Shown: piece after piece, positions 51,530 to 60,973 of the stretch | Layout: the number at the start of each line of letters is the position of its first letter | Position numbering within the stretch: the stretch's first letter is position 1 | Assembly: GCA_037721555.1 (NCBI GenBank) | Contig: JBBJOI010000001.1 | Span: 248,001-312,000 of the forward strand | Direction of reading: 5' to 3' | Source of the DNA: Gaiellasilicea sp037721555 | GTDB lineage: Bacteria; Actinomycetota; Thermoleophilia; Gaiellales; Gaiellaceae | DNA length: 64,000 nucleotides | The notes under the pieces: model-generated | The model's database searches: none | Told to the model about the DNA's origin: nothing | What the model saw: the letters and a program-made list of their open reading frames with translations, nothing else | Translations under genes and position numbers: made by a program

Positions 51530-52546
51530 TCATGCTGCCTGTCGTCCACGCTTGATTCGCCACGATCGCAACAAGCTCACCAGAGCCTGTTCCTCCTGGT
51601 CGAGACCGATATCGCGTGCTCTCACGACCCACAAGTGCCGTGGCCGAAAATCCTCGACCGTACGTCCGTCGAGATACTGCTCGACGATGGCTGGACTGAC
51701 ATACGAGGATCGCGCCACGGCCGGGGTATTCCCGAGCCGCTCCCCGACCGCGCGCATCACCGACGCCACATTGCGTTTGGCCTCCCTATCGGTGTCAGCT
51801 ACCCCAAGCTCGGCGAGCGCAATGGCTGCCGTCAACGTACCGCCCCACGTGCGGAAGTCTTTCACGGTGAATTCCTCTCCCATGTACGTCTGGATGTAGT
51901 GATTCAGGACGCCCCCGCTCAGCGTGCACGTCTCCCCCTCCGTGCCGTAACGAAAGAGCCTGCTGCCGCCCGGCTGGACGAGGAGCTCCTGGATCGCAGT
52001 CGCCAGCTCCACGTCGACCACGGAGGTGCGGACGAGCACCTTGTGCTTCGCGCGGAAGCGGAACATCACCTTGCTTCGCTGCACTGATACGTGCCGCTTG
52101 TACAGGGTCGTAACGCCGTAGGTACGAGACGCCCTCGCGTAGCGCTCTGAGCCGACCCGGAACCAGGCCATGTTGATGAGACGGATGGCGACCGCGCAGA
52201 CACGTTCGCGGTCGTAACGGTCGAGCATCATGTGCTCGCCCATCGCGAGCCGCAGGTCGGGCAGCTTCTCGGCGAAGCGCACGAGCTTGTCGAACTTCGC
52301 CTGCTCCTGCTGGGCGCGGAAGTCGGGGTGGTAGAGGTACTGACGGCGTCCCGCCTTGTCCACGCCGGTCGCCTGCAGCTTCGAGCGCGCCCTGGGCGAG
52401 ATCCAGACATCGCGCCAGGCGGGCGGGATCACGAGGCTCTCGATCCTCGCCACCTTCCCGTCGTCGATGATTCGGCCGCCGCGAGCGTCGAGGTAGTGGA
52501 AGCGCCCCTTCGACCCCTCGCGGCGCCATCCACCCCTACGCGCCAT
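51530..52546 (-). CDS. DNA topoisomerase IB
   Basis: 338 residues, the short poxvirus-like bacterial type. The catalytic set is visible: Arg in the RVGSERY region (about 130), FRAKHK with Lys168, KDFRTWGGT with Arg232, a downstream helix, and SSYVSP with Tyr282 as nucleophile. It relaxes supercoils through a 3'-phosphotyrosine. The gene is divergent from the dehydrogenase gene. Confidence 0.93.
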   Translation of the reverse strand: MARRGGWRREGSKGRFHYLDARGGRIIDDGKVARIESLVIPPAWRDVWISPRARSKLQATGVDKAGRRQYLYHPDFRAQQEQAKFDKLVRFAEKLPDLRLAMGEHMMLDRYDRERVCAVAIRLINMAWFRVGSERYARASRTYGVTTLYKRHVSVQRSKVMFRFRAKHKVLVRTSVVDVELATAIQELLVQPGGSRLFRYGTEGETCTLSGGVLNHYIQTYMGEEFTVKDFRTWGGTLTAAIALAELGVADTDREAKRNVASVMRAVGERLGNTPAVARSSYVSPAIVEQYLDGRTVEDFRPRHLWVVRARDIGLDQEEQALVSLLRSWRIKRGRQAA

Positions 52547-52577
52547 AGTTGACGGGTCTTCCCCAGAATCCGGCAAG

Positions 52578-52583
52578 TAGAAT
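52578..52583 (+). promoter_or_regulatory. -10 box of the dehydrogenase gene, leaderless type
   Basis: TAGAAT 9 bases before the ATG. Confidence 0.5.
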
Positions 52584-52592
52584 CGGCCGCCG

Positions 52593-53663
52593 ATGGACGG
52601 GCGGACGATTGTGGTGCTGGACGGCGACGAGACCGGGCAGGAGCTGCTCGAGGAGGCCCTTCGGGTGCTCGCACCGGACGTGATCGGCATCGAGCTCTCG
52701 TTCCCGCGCTTCGACCTCTCGCTGGCGCGGCGGCGCGAGACGCAGAACGCCGTCGTGCACGAGGCTGCCGCGGCGATCAAGGCCGCTGGTCTCGGTCTGA
52801 AGGCCGCGACGGTCACACCCGAGGGCCGCGGCGACGTCGGCTCGCCGAACCGGATCCTGCGCGAGGAGATCGGCGGACGAGTCATCGTCCGGACGGGCCG
52901 AAGGATTCCGGGTGTGGTCCCGCTCGGTGGGATGCACGCACCCATCTCCGTCGTGCGCATGGCGGTCGGCGATGCATACGGCGCGAAGGAGTGGCGCGAG
53001 GGCGAGGGTGAGGACGAGGTCGCCTTCCGCACGGAGCGGATCGAGCGTCGGATCTGCCGCGCGGTCGCAGAGTTCGCGTTTCGCCAGGCGGATCGGATGG
53101 AGGCGAAGGTCTTCGGCGGCCCCAAGTACACCGTCAGCCCCACCTACGAGGGCATGCTCAAGGAAGAAATGGATGCGGCTGCCGAGCGTCATCCAGACGT
53201 GCCGTACGAGCCGCAGTTGATCGACGCCACGTTCGCGCTCCTGCTCTCGCAGACCGGGGCGCCGCTCGTGATCCCTGCCCTCAACCGCGACGGCGACATT
53301 CTCTCCGACCTCGTCCTGCCGCTCTTCGGGTCGATCGCGGGCTCCGAGTCCCTCCTGGTGGCCTTCGCGGACGACTACGTGCCGAACGCGCTGATGGCCG
53401 AGGCTGCTCACGGCACGGCGCCCTCCCTCTTCGGTAAGGACGTGGCGAACCCGCTGGCGATGATCCTGGCCGGCTCGGCCCTCCTCACGCACGCGGACGA
53501 GACCGCTCAGGAGGCCGGCCGAGCGATCAGAGAAAGCTCCCTCGAAGCCGTCGCGGACGGCGTCCGTACCGCTGATCTCGGCGGTCACGCCGGCTCGCGC
53601 GAGTTCACCGACGAGGTGATCCGCCGAACGAGATCGAAGCTCGAGGTCTGGTCCTCCCTCTAA
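52593..53663 (+). CDS. isocitrate/isopropylmalate dehydrogenase family protein
   Basis: 356 residues. Family motifs: VVLDGDETGQELLEEAL at the start (GDETG where LeuB has GDGIG), AATVTPEGRGDVGSPNRILREEIGG, and NRDGDILSDLVLPLFGSIAGSES with VPNALMAEAAHGTAPSLFGKDVANPLAMILAGSALL. The SPNRILR string and GDE start recall eukaryotic-type (type II) NADP isocitrate dehydrogenases, so isocitrate is a fair guess, but tartrate or isopropylmalate cannot be excluded. It stands alone. Confidence 0.85.
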   Translation: MDGRTIVVLDGDETGQELLEEALRVLAPDVIGIELSFPRFDLSLARRRETQNAVVHEAAAAIKAAGLGLKAATVTPEGRGDVGSPNRILREEIGGRVIVRTGRRIPGVVPLGGMHAPISVVRMAVGDAYGAKEWREGEGEDEVAFRTERIERRICRAVAEFAFRQADRMEAKVFGGPKYTVSPTYEGMLKEEMDAAAERHPDVPYEPQLIDATFALLLSQTGAPLVIPALNRDGDILSDLVLPLFGSIAGSESLLVAFADDYVPNALMAEAAHGTAPSLFGKDVANPLAMILAGSALLTHADETAQEAGRAIRESSLEAVADGVRTADLGGHAGSREFTDEVIRRTRSKLEVWSSL

Positions 53664-53689
53664 GGAGGACCAGACCCCGACGTGCGGGT

Positions 53690-54364
53690 TCAGCCGGTGA
53701 TGAAGCCGGTGCCCTTGACGGCGGCGAGGATCTGCGCCTTCGTCTTGGGTGCGTCGAACACGGCCGGCGCCGGTGCGACCTGGCGGATGTGACGCATCCA
53801 CGCCGCGTGCCGTGCCTCGACCGTGAGGATCGATCCGGCAGCTGCAAGGATCGCCTTGGTCTTGATCAGCGGCGCCTGGCCGAGGTAGGCGCTGACGCCC
53901 GTGTCCTCGAGCAGCTGTGCTGTCGCCTCGAACGTCTTCTGGTTCGTGTTGTTCGTGCCCTTGAAGTCGAACGTCGGCTTCTTGATTGCTGCGCTGCCGA
54001 GGGCCTTCTTCAGGAATGCCACGTGCGCTGCCTCGTGCCGCGCGACGACGCTAACGAAGTTGCGCGTGTCGCCCTTGAAGATGCCGGCATTCTTGCGGGC
54101 GCCGGCGTAGAACTCGGCCTCGAGGTACTCGAGCGTCAGGGCGAAGTTGAGGATCGCCACGTCGCTCTTGGGCGTCTGAGCTGACGCGATCGACGGCAGC
54201 ATGCCCATCAGGCCGCCCGCTCCGAGCACGGCAGCACCACCGAACGCTGCCTTGCGGAGGAAATTGGCGCGGTCGTCGCCGGCAACAGCGGCGACCGATT
54301 CCTGCAGTGCACCGTCGGTGTCGAGCTCGCCCCACGTGCGAATCGCTTCGGACAAATGAATCAC
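53690..54364 (-). CDS. ferritin-like domain protein, exported
   Basis: 224 residues. After about 40 residues comes RANFLRKAAFGGAAVLGAGGLMGMLPSIASAQ, a long signal or anchor with an RK pair in place of the Tat RR. The four-helix domain follows with ALTLEYLEAEFYAGA, VARHEAAHVAFL, TAQLLEDTGVSAYLGQ and ILTVEARHAAW, giving the Glu and ExxH ligands of PF13668-type ferritin-like proteins. A metal-binding or stress role is likely. CAAGGAGT lies 6 bases before the ATG. Confidence 0.87.
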   Translation of the reverse strand: MIHLSEAIRTWGELDTDGALQESVAAVAGDDRANFLRKAAFGGAAVLGAGGLMGMLPSIASAQTPKSDVAILNFALTLEYLEAEFYAGARKNAGIFKGDTRNFVSVVARHEAAHVAFLKKALGSAAIKKPTFDFKGTNNTNQKTFEATAQLLEDTGVSAYLGQAPLIKTKAILAAAGSILTVEARHAAWMRHIRQVAPAPAVFDAPKTKAQILAAVKGTGFITG

Positions 54365-54432
54365 TCCTTGGCTCCGGCGATTGTCGGTTGAAGGCCGCCG
54401 GGCCTTCTGATTCGACCTGCACCCCTGAACGG

Positions 54433-54462
54433 TTCACCCAGGGCCGAAGTCATCCGTAGAGT
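54433..54462 (+). promoter_or_regulatory. promoter of the transhydrogenase operon
   Basis: TTCACC and TAGAGT are 18 bases apart; the ATG follows by 9 bases, so a leaderless transcript is expected. Confidence 0.5.
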
Positions 54463-54471
54463 TGTCGCCGG

Positions 54472-55566
54472 ATGAACGTTTCCCTCTTTCGAGAGATCAC
54501 GCCGGGCGAACGCCGCGTCGCTCTCGTCCCGGATGCCATTCGCAGGCTAGGCGAAGGGTTCGCGGTCACCGTCGAACGCGGTGCCGGCGCCGCAGCGGGT
54601 TTTTCGGACGAGGAATACGACGCGGCCGGCGCGGCGCTCACGGCGCCCGGCGAGGGCCAGGGCGATGCCGAGGCCGTCGTACGGGTGGCACCGCCGACCG
54701 AGGCGGAGCTCGATGTCCTTCGAGCCGGCACCCTCGTAATCGGCTTCCTGGCGCCCCTCGCCGATCCGGCAGGAATCGAGAGGCTCGAGAGCCGTGGCCT
54801 CGTCGGCTTTGCGATGGAGTCGATCCCGCGGATCACGCGGGCACAAGGGATGGACGCCCTCTCGTCGCAGAGCACCGTGGCCGGCTACAAGGCGGTGGTG
54901 CTGGCGGCCGACCGGCTGCCGCGGCTCTTCCCTCTTCTGATGACGGCGGCGGGGACGGTCGCGCCGGCGAAGGTGCTCGTGGTCGGTGCGGGAGTGGCTG
55001 GACTGCAGGCGATCGCGACCGCCCGGCGTCTCGGCGCGGTCGTCTCGGCGTTCGACACCCGGCCGGTCGTCCAGGAGCAGGTAGAGAGCCTCGGAGCCAC
55101 CTTCGTCGACCTCGGTGTCCGCGGAACCCAGACGGCCGGCGGCTACGCAGTTGAGCTCACTCGGGAGGAGCAGGCACGTCAGCAGGGGGCGCTCGAGGAG
55201 CGAATCGCGGATATGGACGTCGTGGTCACGACTGCGCTCGTGCCGGGGCGGCCGGCGCCGCGGCTCATTCCCGCGGCCGCCGTCGCTCGCATGCGGCTCG
55301 GCTCGGTGATCGTCGATCTCGCCGCGGAGGCCGGCGGCAACTGCGAGCTGACCGTTCCGGGTGAGGAGGTCGTTCGCGAAGGCGTCACGATCGTCGGACT
55401 GACGAACCTCGCAGCCACCATGCCCTACCACGCGAGCCAGCTCTATGCCCGCAACGTGGCTGCGCTGCTGCAGCATCTCGCCCCTGGCGGTGAGCTGACG
55501 CTCGACTTCTCGGACGAGATCACTGCCGGGACGTGCGTCACGCGGCAGGAGGTTGCGGCGCCATGA
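54472..55566 (+). CDS. pntAA: NAD(P) transhydrogenase subunit alpha, part 1
   Basis: 364 residues. The alanine dehydrogenase/PNT fold: ITPGERRVALVPDAIRRL at the start, SIPRITRAQGMDALSSQSTVAGYKAVVLAA, and the NAD loop VVGAGVAGLQAIATARRLGAVVSAFDTRP, then GRPAPRLIPAAAVARM. It forms the NAD(H)-binding domain of the membrane enzyme that makes NADPH from NADH with proton flow. The downstream gene overlaps by ATGA. Confidence 0.96.
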   Translation: MNVSLFREITPGERRVALVPDAIRRLGEGFAVTVERGAGAAAGFSDEEYDAAGAALTAPGEGQGDAEAVVRVAPPTEAELDVLRAGTLVIGFLAPLADPAGIERLESRGLVGFAMESIPRITRAQGMDALSSQSTVAGYKAVVLAADRLPRLFPLLMTAAGTVAPAKVLVVGAGVAGLQAIATARRLGAVVSAFDTRPVVQEQVESLGATFVDLGVRGTQTAGGYAVELTREEQARQQGALEERIADMDVVVTTALVPGRPAPRLIPAAAVARMRLGSVIVDLAAEAGGNCELTVPGEEVVREGVTIVGLTNLAATMPYHASQLYARNVAALLQHLAPGGELTLDFSDEITAGTCVTRQEVAAP

Positions 55567-55868
55567 GCTCGCTGCTCGTCTTCGAGCTGACCATCCTCGT
55601 GCTCGCGATCTTCCTCGGCGTCGAGGTGATCTCGAAGGTGCCGACGATGCTGCACACCCCGCTGATGTCGGGCACGAACGCCATTCACGGGATCGTGCTC
55701 GTGGGCGCGATCCTCGTCGCGGGGCGCGCCGGCGGCGACACGCTGACGCGCGTCGTCGGGTTCTGCGCCGTCGTGCTCGCGACCGCCAATGTCGTCGGCG
55801 GATTCGTCGTCACCGATCGGATGCTCGAGATGTTCAAGGGGCGCGAGCAGCGGCGGCCCGAGGCATGA
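55563..55868 (+). CDS. pntAB: NAD(P) transhydrogenase subunit alpha, part 2
   Basis: 101 residues with three membrane helices, the split form of the alpha subunit's C-terminal part. VPTMLHTPLMSGTNAIHGIVLVGA is the family signature and NVVGGFVVTDRMLEMFK ends it. It sits between the NAD-binding and NADP-binding subunits in the expected order. Confidence 0.95.
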   Translation: MSSLLVFELTILVLAIFLGVEVISKVPTMLHTPLMSGTNAIHGIVLVGAILVAGRAGGDTLTRVVGFCAVVLATANVVGGFVVTDRMLEMFKGREQRRPEA

Positions 55869-55971
55869 GGCCGACAGTGTCGGTTCCGAGCCCCCGCGCG
55901 CATCCCTCGGCGGCAGGCAGCGTTGCAGACGGGCTCCGCGAACCGGAAGACGCTCGCGGCGAGGAGCGCCC

Positions 55972-57363
55972 GTGAACGGCGATCTGACGAACCTGCTCTA
56001 CCTGGTAACGATCGTGACCTTCGTGCTCGCGCTCAGGTTTCTCTCTTCGCCGCGCCGAGCCCGGCAGGGCAACCAGCTTGGGGCTGCGGGGATGGTGCTT
56101 GCGGTCGTGGTCACGCTCGCTCAAGACGGGCTCGAGGACTACGCCTGGATCGCGGTCGCGATGGCGATAGGAGCCGTGATCGGGCTCGTCGGCGCCCGCT
56201 CGGTGAAGATGACCGCGATGCCCCAGATGGTGGCGCTCTTCAACGGCGTCGGCGGCGGCGCGGTTGCCCTGATCGCCCTGGCGGAGTTCCACAACTTGGC
56301 GCAGGAGGGCGGCCCGGCCGGCGAGGAGTCCGTCTCGATCCTGCTCTCGGCCCTCATCGGCAGCATCTCCTTCTCCGGCTCGCTCGTCGCGTTCGGGAAG
56401 CTGCAGGAGCTCGTCAGCGGGCGCCCGATCGTGTACCGCGGGCAGCAGTACGTGAACGGGGCGGTGCTGCTTGCAGCCCTCGCGTTCGGGGTCGCGATCG
56501 TGACCGGCGCCGATCGCGATGCGCTCGTCGTCGGGATCATCCTCGCCGCCGCGACCTTCGGAGTCCTGTTCGTGCTCCCGATCGGCGGCGCCGACATGCC
56601 CGTCGTCATCTCGTTGCTGAACGCGTTCACGGGGCTGGCGGCGTCTGCTGCCGGCTTCCTGCTCCACAACAACGTGCTGATCGTCGCGGGGGCACTCGTT
56701 GGTGCTTCGGGAACCCTGCTGACGCTGCTGATGGGTCGTGCGATGAACCGTTCGATCGCCAACGTCCTCTTCGGGGCGTTCGGCTCCGTGCAGGTGGGGG
56801 CCGACGGGCCTGCGGCCGCCGAGGACGGTCGCTTCGTCCGCTCGACCTCACCGGAGGATCTGGCGATCATGCTCGGCTACGCCCGCCGTGTCGTGTTCGT
56901 GCCCGGGTACGGCCTCGCCGTCGCGCAGGCGCAACACGACGTTCGCGCACTCGCGGAACTGCTCGAGGAGAAGGGCGTGAACGTGCTCTACGGCATCCAT
57001 CCCGTCGCCGGGCGGATGCCCGGGCACATGAACGTTCTCCTCGCCGAGGCGAACGTGCCCTACGAGCAGCTGAAGGAGATGGATGAGATCAACCCGGAGC
57101 TGCCGCAGACAGACGTGGTCGTGATCCTCGGTGCGAACGACGTCGTCAATCCGGCGGCGCGCACGGACTCTTCCAGTCCGATCTACGGGATGCCGATCAT
57201 CGAGGTCGACCGAGCCGCGAACGTCGTCGTGGTCAAGCGGAGCATGAGCCCGGGCTTTGCCGGGATCGACAACCCGCTCTTCTACGACCCGAAGACGTCG
57301 ATGCTGTTCGCGGACGCGAAGAAGGCGCTCGAGCAGGTCACGCAGGCCGTCAAGAATCTCTAG
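55972..57363 (+). CDS. pntB: NAD(P) transhydrogenase subunit beta
   Basis: 463 residues from GTG with GAGGAG upstream. About nine membrane helices (1-260) are followed by the NADP domain: VVFVPGYGLAVAQAQHDVRALAEL, GIHPVAGRMPGHMNVLLAEANVPYEQL, VVILGANDVVNPAARTDSSSPIYGMPI and VVKRSMSPGFAGIDNPLF. All are standard. The 103 bases before it hold no gene. Confidence 0.96.
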   Translation: MNGDLTNLLYLVTIVTFVLALRFLSSPRRARQGNQLGAAGMVLAVVVTLAQDGLEDYAWIAVAMAIGAVIGLVGARSVKMTAMPQMVALFNGVGGGAVALIALAEFHNLAQEGGPAGEESVSILLSALIGSISFSGSLVAFGKLQELVSGRPIVYRGQQYVNGAVLLAALAFGVAIVTGADRDALVVGIILAAATFGVLFVLPIGGADMPVVISLLNAFTGLAASAAGFLLHNNVLIVAGALVGASGTLLTLLMGRAMNRSIANVLFGAFGSVQVGADGPAAAEDGRFVRSTSPEDLAIMLGYARRVVFVPGYGLAVAQAQHDVRALAELLEEKGVNVLYGIHPVAGRMPGHMNVLLAEANVPYEQLKEMDEINPELPQTDVVVILGANDVVNPAARTDSSSPIYGMPIIEVDRAANVVVVKRSMSPGFAGIDNPLFYDPKTSMLFADAKKALEQVTQAVKNL

Positions 57364-57368
57364 ACAGC

Positions 57369-58307
57369 TTGAGCGTCCCCTTCTTCAGCGCCGCTGCCGT
57401 TCGCGCGGCTGTACCGCCGGAGGTGGCCTACGCCGCGGTGCGGGAGGCGTTCGTCGCCTATGCCCGCGGCGCGTGGACGATGCAGCCGAAGCTGTACGTG
57501 CCGAGCTACCCCGCCGGCGACTTCCGCGCAATGCCTGCGCTCGGTGGCGGCCACGCGCTGCTTAAATGGGTGACGTCGTTCCCCGGGAACCCGGCACGCG
57601 GACTGCCGACCGTGAGCGGACTCGTCCTGCTCTCGAGCGCGGACACGGGCCTCGTCGAGGCGGTCTTCGAGGCCGGCGCGGTAACGGCGCTTCGAACCGG
57701 CGCGGCAGCGGTGTTGGCCGCGGACGTCCTCGGGCGTCCAGACGCGGAGACGGCTGCGGTGATCGGGGCCGGCGTCAACGGACGAGCGGTTGCCGCGACA
57801 TTTCTCGCCCTGGGACGAGACGTGCTGCTCTGGGACGTCGAGCCCGCGCGGGCGCGGAACGCGGCCAAGGAACTGGGCGCGGCCGTCTCCTCCTCGCAGG
57901 CGGAGGCGCTCGCGGCAGACCTGATCGTCACCGTCACCCCTGGTCGAACCGTGTTGCTCCCGAAGGACTCGCTGCAGGCGGGTCAGCACGTGAGCCTCAT
58001 GGGCGCGGACGGGCCTGGAAAGGCCGAGATCGCGGTCGAGGAGATCGCGCGCGGGCGCGTCTTCTGTGACGACTGGGAGCAGGCGAGCCATGGCGGAGAG
58101 CTTGCGGCCGCGGTCGGCGCCCGCGCGCTGGAGGAGGATGACGTCACGACCCTGGGCTCCGTGCTTGCCGGACAGGCGGCCGGCCGTCGGTCGGCCGAGG
58201 AGATCACGATCTTCGACTCCACGGGCCTCGCGATCCAGGATCTCGCGATTGCGATCGCGGCCCTCGAGCGTGCTGATAGGCTCGACGTGCCGGCGCTCGA
58301 CCTCTAG
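57369..58307 (+). CDS. ornithine cyclodeaminase/mu-crystallin family dehydrogenase
   Basis: 312 residues from TTG. MQPKLYVPSYP, then HALLKWVTSFPGNPARGLPTVSGLVLL, GAVTALRTGAAAVLAADVL, the cofactor loop AAVIGAGVNGRAVAATFLAL and TIFDSTGLAIQDLAIA. Members include alanine dehydrogenase of archaea, ornithine cyclodeaminase and ketimine reductases. It follows pntB by 5 bases, so it probably uses the NADPH pool made by that operon, as context suggests. Confidence 0.88.
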   Translation: MSVPFFSAAAVRAAVPPEVAYAAVREAFVAYARGAWTMQPKLYVPSYPAGDFRAMPALGGGHALLKWVTSFPGNPARGLPTVSGLVLLSSADTGLVEAVFEAGAVTALRTGAAAVLAADVLGRPDAETAAVIGAGVNGRAVAATFLALGRDVLLWDVEPARARNAAKELGAAVSSSQAEALAADLIVTVTPGRTVLLPKDSLQAGQHVSLMGADGPGKAEIAVEEIARGRVFCDDWEQASHGGELAAAVGARALEEDDVTTLGSVLAGQAAGRRSAEEITIFDSTGLAIQDLAIAIAALERADRLDVPALDL

Positions 58308-58800
58308 GCCGAGCGCAGAGCCGCACACCCTACGGCGCTACCGATCGACGATTCGAGCTCCTCGGCCCACGCGAGCACCCGGTCGACGTGCCCCCTGGTC
58401 AAGCCGGCCGCGGGTCGACCTCCACGAGGAGGGTCGGCGCACGACGCTCGTCTGCCCACCGAACGGCCTCTGGCGTGATCGAGTCGTCCACCCACGCAAC
58501 CGGGCAGTCCGTGCCGACGAGGCGCGAGACGCGAGACGGCGGGTACCTTCTCTCGTGGCTCGAACGGGACGGGCGGAGAGCCGACGACCGGGTACGCCGG
58601 CACGTCGAAGAACGGGCAGAGCAGGGGTTGGCATCCGTTGCCCAGCCCGTCGTCCACGCGATGTTGTAGACCTTCCCCAGTTCGACCAGCCAGGCGCCGT
58701 GAGCGCAGGGCTAGCCGGACGGGCTCCTCGTCTTCGGGGAAGAAGTCGTGCTCGACGAAGCCTTCGGGGCAGTCGGGAAACGAGTTAAGGGAACCCGAAT
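58304..58800 (-). pseudogene. HAD-like hypothetical protein, frameshifted and truncated
   Basis: Recognisable pieces in three frames: FPDCPEGFVEHDFFPEDEEPVRL, then GAWLVELGKVYNIAWTTGWATDAN, then PPVPFEPREKVPAV, VAWVDDSITPEAVRWADERRAPTLLVEVDP and GLTRGHVDRVLAWAEEL. Together they resemble actinobacterial HAD-like proteins whose N-terminal DVDGVLN is here only DSGSLN. Its stop overlaps that of the convergent cyclodeaminase-family gene. Confidence 0.6.
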
Positions 58801-58852
58801 CACATTGAAGCCTTGTGTCAGCGGATGCGAGCCGGCCAACCTGGGAGGGTCC

Positions 58853-59980
58853 TCAGGCGAGCAGCCGTCCTACGTCGGTTGCCTCGAGCAGCGGGTGCCG
58901 CTCGCCGAGGATCGCCTTCGCAGCGAGGTCGCCGAACATGAACCCGAGCACGTTCCCGTGCCCCGAGTACCCACCGACGACCCACGCCCCCTCGCGTCCT
59001 GGCAGCTCGCCCACGACCGGCATCAGGTCGGGTACGAGCCCGAAGATTCCCGCCCAGCGGTGCTCGATCCGCGGGCGCTTCCCCACCAGACGCTCGACGA
59101 ATGCCTCCAGGGCGCCTTGAACGCTCACGGTCGTTTCTTCCGTCGCCGTGAACTCAGACTCCAGGTCTACGTCGCGAAACCCGCCGACGACGATCCGGCC
59201 GTCACAGTCCTGATGCCAGTAGTCGAAGCCGTGCCGGCCATAGTGCGGCAGCTCGAACAGGCGCTTGCGCAAGGGCTCTGTCGCAAGCATCTGCCCGCGG
59301 GTCGGGATGATCAGCCCTTCGAGCTCGCCGAGGAGGCCGCTGGGGTAGCCGTCCGTTGCGACGACGACCACCGGGGCTCCGAGCTCGTCGAGGCTCGCGA
59401 TCCGTGAGCCCTCGCGGATCTCCGCGCCGGCCTCCGCCGCGGCCGCCGCGAGCCGGCGCACCAAGCGAGCCGGCTGGAGCAGCGCGTCACGCGGGTGGAA
59501 GAGCGCCCCTGCGAAGCTGCTCCCGAGCGGCTGCGGAAGCTCATCGCGCCACTCGACGGCGAAACCGTCTTCGCGCAGTGCCTCGAGCTCCTGGCGGAGC
59601 TCGTTGCGCTCCTCGTCCTCGGCAGCCAGGCGCAGGCTGCCCGTCCGCCTGAGGGCATCCCCGGCGAGCTCCTCCATCCGGTCGACGTAAGCCTCTGTCA
59701 GTTGCCAAAGTTCACGGGCGCGGTCGACCCCGAGCCACTCCCGGGCGGCGTCGTACGCCATGGCGCCGCCGCGGAGCGCAAAGCCGCCGTTGCGCCCGCT
59801 CGCACCGGAGGCGACCTGGCGCGCCTCGTGCAGCCGTACGCGCTTTCCAGCGCGCGCGAGGGTGAGAGCGCAGGAGCAGCCGGTGACGCCGCCACCGACG
59901 ATCTCAACGTCGGGAGTTCCCCTGAGCGGCCGGGTACGAAACGCTTCGTGAGGCTCGGACAGCCAGAGTGATGCGGCCAC
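58853..59980 (-). CDS. FAD-dependent amine/amino-acid oxidoreductase (DAO family)
   Basis: 375 residues from GTG. It has VEIVGGGVTGCSCALTLARAGKRVRLHEARQVASGASGRNGGF, the FAD loop plus the SGRNGG string of gamma-glutamylputrescine/glycine-type oxidases, LIIPTRGQMLATEPL, and VVGGYSGHGNVLGFMFGDLAA near the C-terminus. Likely oxidises a secondary amine. TAGAGT lies 6 bases before the GTG. Confidence 0.92.
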   Translation of the reverse strand: MAASLWLSEPHEAFRTRPLRGTPDVEIVGGGVTGCSCALTLARAGKRVRLHEARQVASGASGRNGGFALRGGAMAYDAAREWLGVDRARELWQLTEAYVDRMEELAGDALRRTGSLRLAAEDEERNELRQELEALREDGFAVEWRDELPQPLGSSFAGALFHPRDALLQPARLVRRLAAAAAEAGAEIREGSRIASLDELGAPVVVVATDGYPSGLLGELEGLIIPTRGQMLATEPLRKRLFELPHYGRHGFDYWHQDCDGRIVVGGFRDVDLESEFTATEETTVSVQGALEAFVERLVGKRPRIEHRWAGIFGLVPDLMPVVGELPGREGAWVVGGYSGHGNVLGFMFGDLAAKAILGERHPLLEATDVGRLLA

Positions 59981-59986
59981 GTGGCG

Positions 59987-59992
59987 ACTCTA
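59987..59992 (-). promoter_or_regulatory. -10 box of the oxidoreductase gene, leaderless type
   Basis: TAGAGT 6 bases before the GTG. Confidence 0.5.
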
Positions 59993-60973
59993 GCCAGCCA
60001 CACGGTAGAGCCCCTCCTCCTCCGTCACGAGCCCGATCAGCTCGAGCTCGGTCAGGATCGCGGCGACCGCGGCTGCGCCTAAGCCGGTCGTGCGCACGAG
60101 GTCATCCGCCGCTCGCGGGGCCTCGCGCACGTGCCCGAACACCAGGCGCTGGATGTCACCGAGAACGGGATCCGGCTTCTCCTCGGCGACGATGCCGTAG
60201 CTCTCCAGCACATCCGCGGTCGTGGTCAGGGGAGTTGCCCCGAGCCGAAGGAGAGCGTTTGACCCGGCCGAGAGCGCGCTCGTGATCTCACCTGGCACCG
60301 CGAAGACCTCGCGTCCTTCTTCCAGCGCGAAGTCGGCCGTGATCAGCGCCCCGCTTCGCTCCCGTGCCTCGACCACGATCGCGGCGCCGCAGAGCCCGGC
60401 CACGATGCGGTTCCGAGCCGGGAAGCGCCACGGGGCGGGCTCAATTCCGGGGGCATACTCTGAGATCAGAAGCCCGACTGCGGCGATCTCGGCCGCCAGA
60501 GCACGATGAGCAGCGGGGTAGTCGCGATCGATGCCGCAGCCCAGCACCGCGATGGTCGGTGCCGAGACATCCAGCGCGCCGCGATGCGCCTCGGCGTCGA
60601 CGCCACGCGCGAGACCGCTCACGACGACGAGCCCGGCCGCGCCGAGCTCGCGCCCCAACCGGCGCGCCACCTGCCGACCGTACGCGGAACAGGCGCGTGC
60701 CCCGACGACCGCGACGGCCCGGCGGCGGAGAAGCTCCGGCTTGGCGTCGCCCCGGAGGTAGAGACCGGGCGGCGGATCGTAGATCGCCCCGAGGAGCGGC
60801 GGGAATGCTCCCGAGGAGCGCCCGAGAAAGCGAAAGCCGAGAGCTCGGAGCCGCTCCACCTCCGCGCCCTCGTCAAAGGTGGCCCGATACACCGCAAAGC
60901 GCGCCGTCCTGGGCATGCCGACGAGGTGAGTGTCGGTGGCTGCTGCAAAGGAGGCAAGAGCGAGATCGCTCAC
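59990..60973 (-). CDS. dprA: DNA-processing protein DprA
   Basis: 327 residues from GTG that overlaps the comM stop (GTGA). The Rossmann-like DprA core has FPPLLGAIYDPPPGLYLRGD, AVVGARACSAYGRQVARRLGRELG, VVVSGLARGVDAEAHRGAL, PTIAVLGCGIDRDYP, SEYAPG and FPARNRIVAGL. A C-terminal winged helix ends it. It loads RecA on incoming single-stranded DNA in transformation and is widely kept in non-competent species. Confidence 0.96.
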   Translation of the reverse strand: MSDLALASFAAATDTHLVGMPRTARFAVYRATFDEGAEVERLRALGFRFLGRSSGAFPPLLGAIYDPPPGLYLRGDAKPELLRRRAVAVVGARACSAYGRQVARRLGRELGAAGLVVVSGLARGVDAEAHRGALDVSAPTIAVLGCGIDRDYPAAHRALAAEIAAVGLLISEYAPGIEPAPWRFPARNRIVAGLCGAAIVVEARERSGALITADFALEEGREVFAVPGEITSALSAGSNALLRLGATPLTTTADVLESYGIVAEEKPDPVLGDIQRLVFGHVREAPRAADDLVRTTGLGAAAVAAILTELELIGLVTEEEGLYRVAG

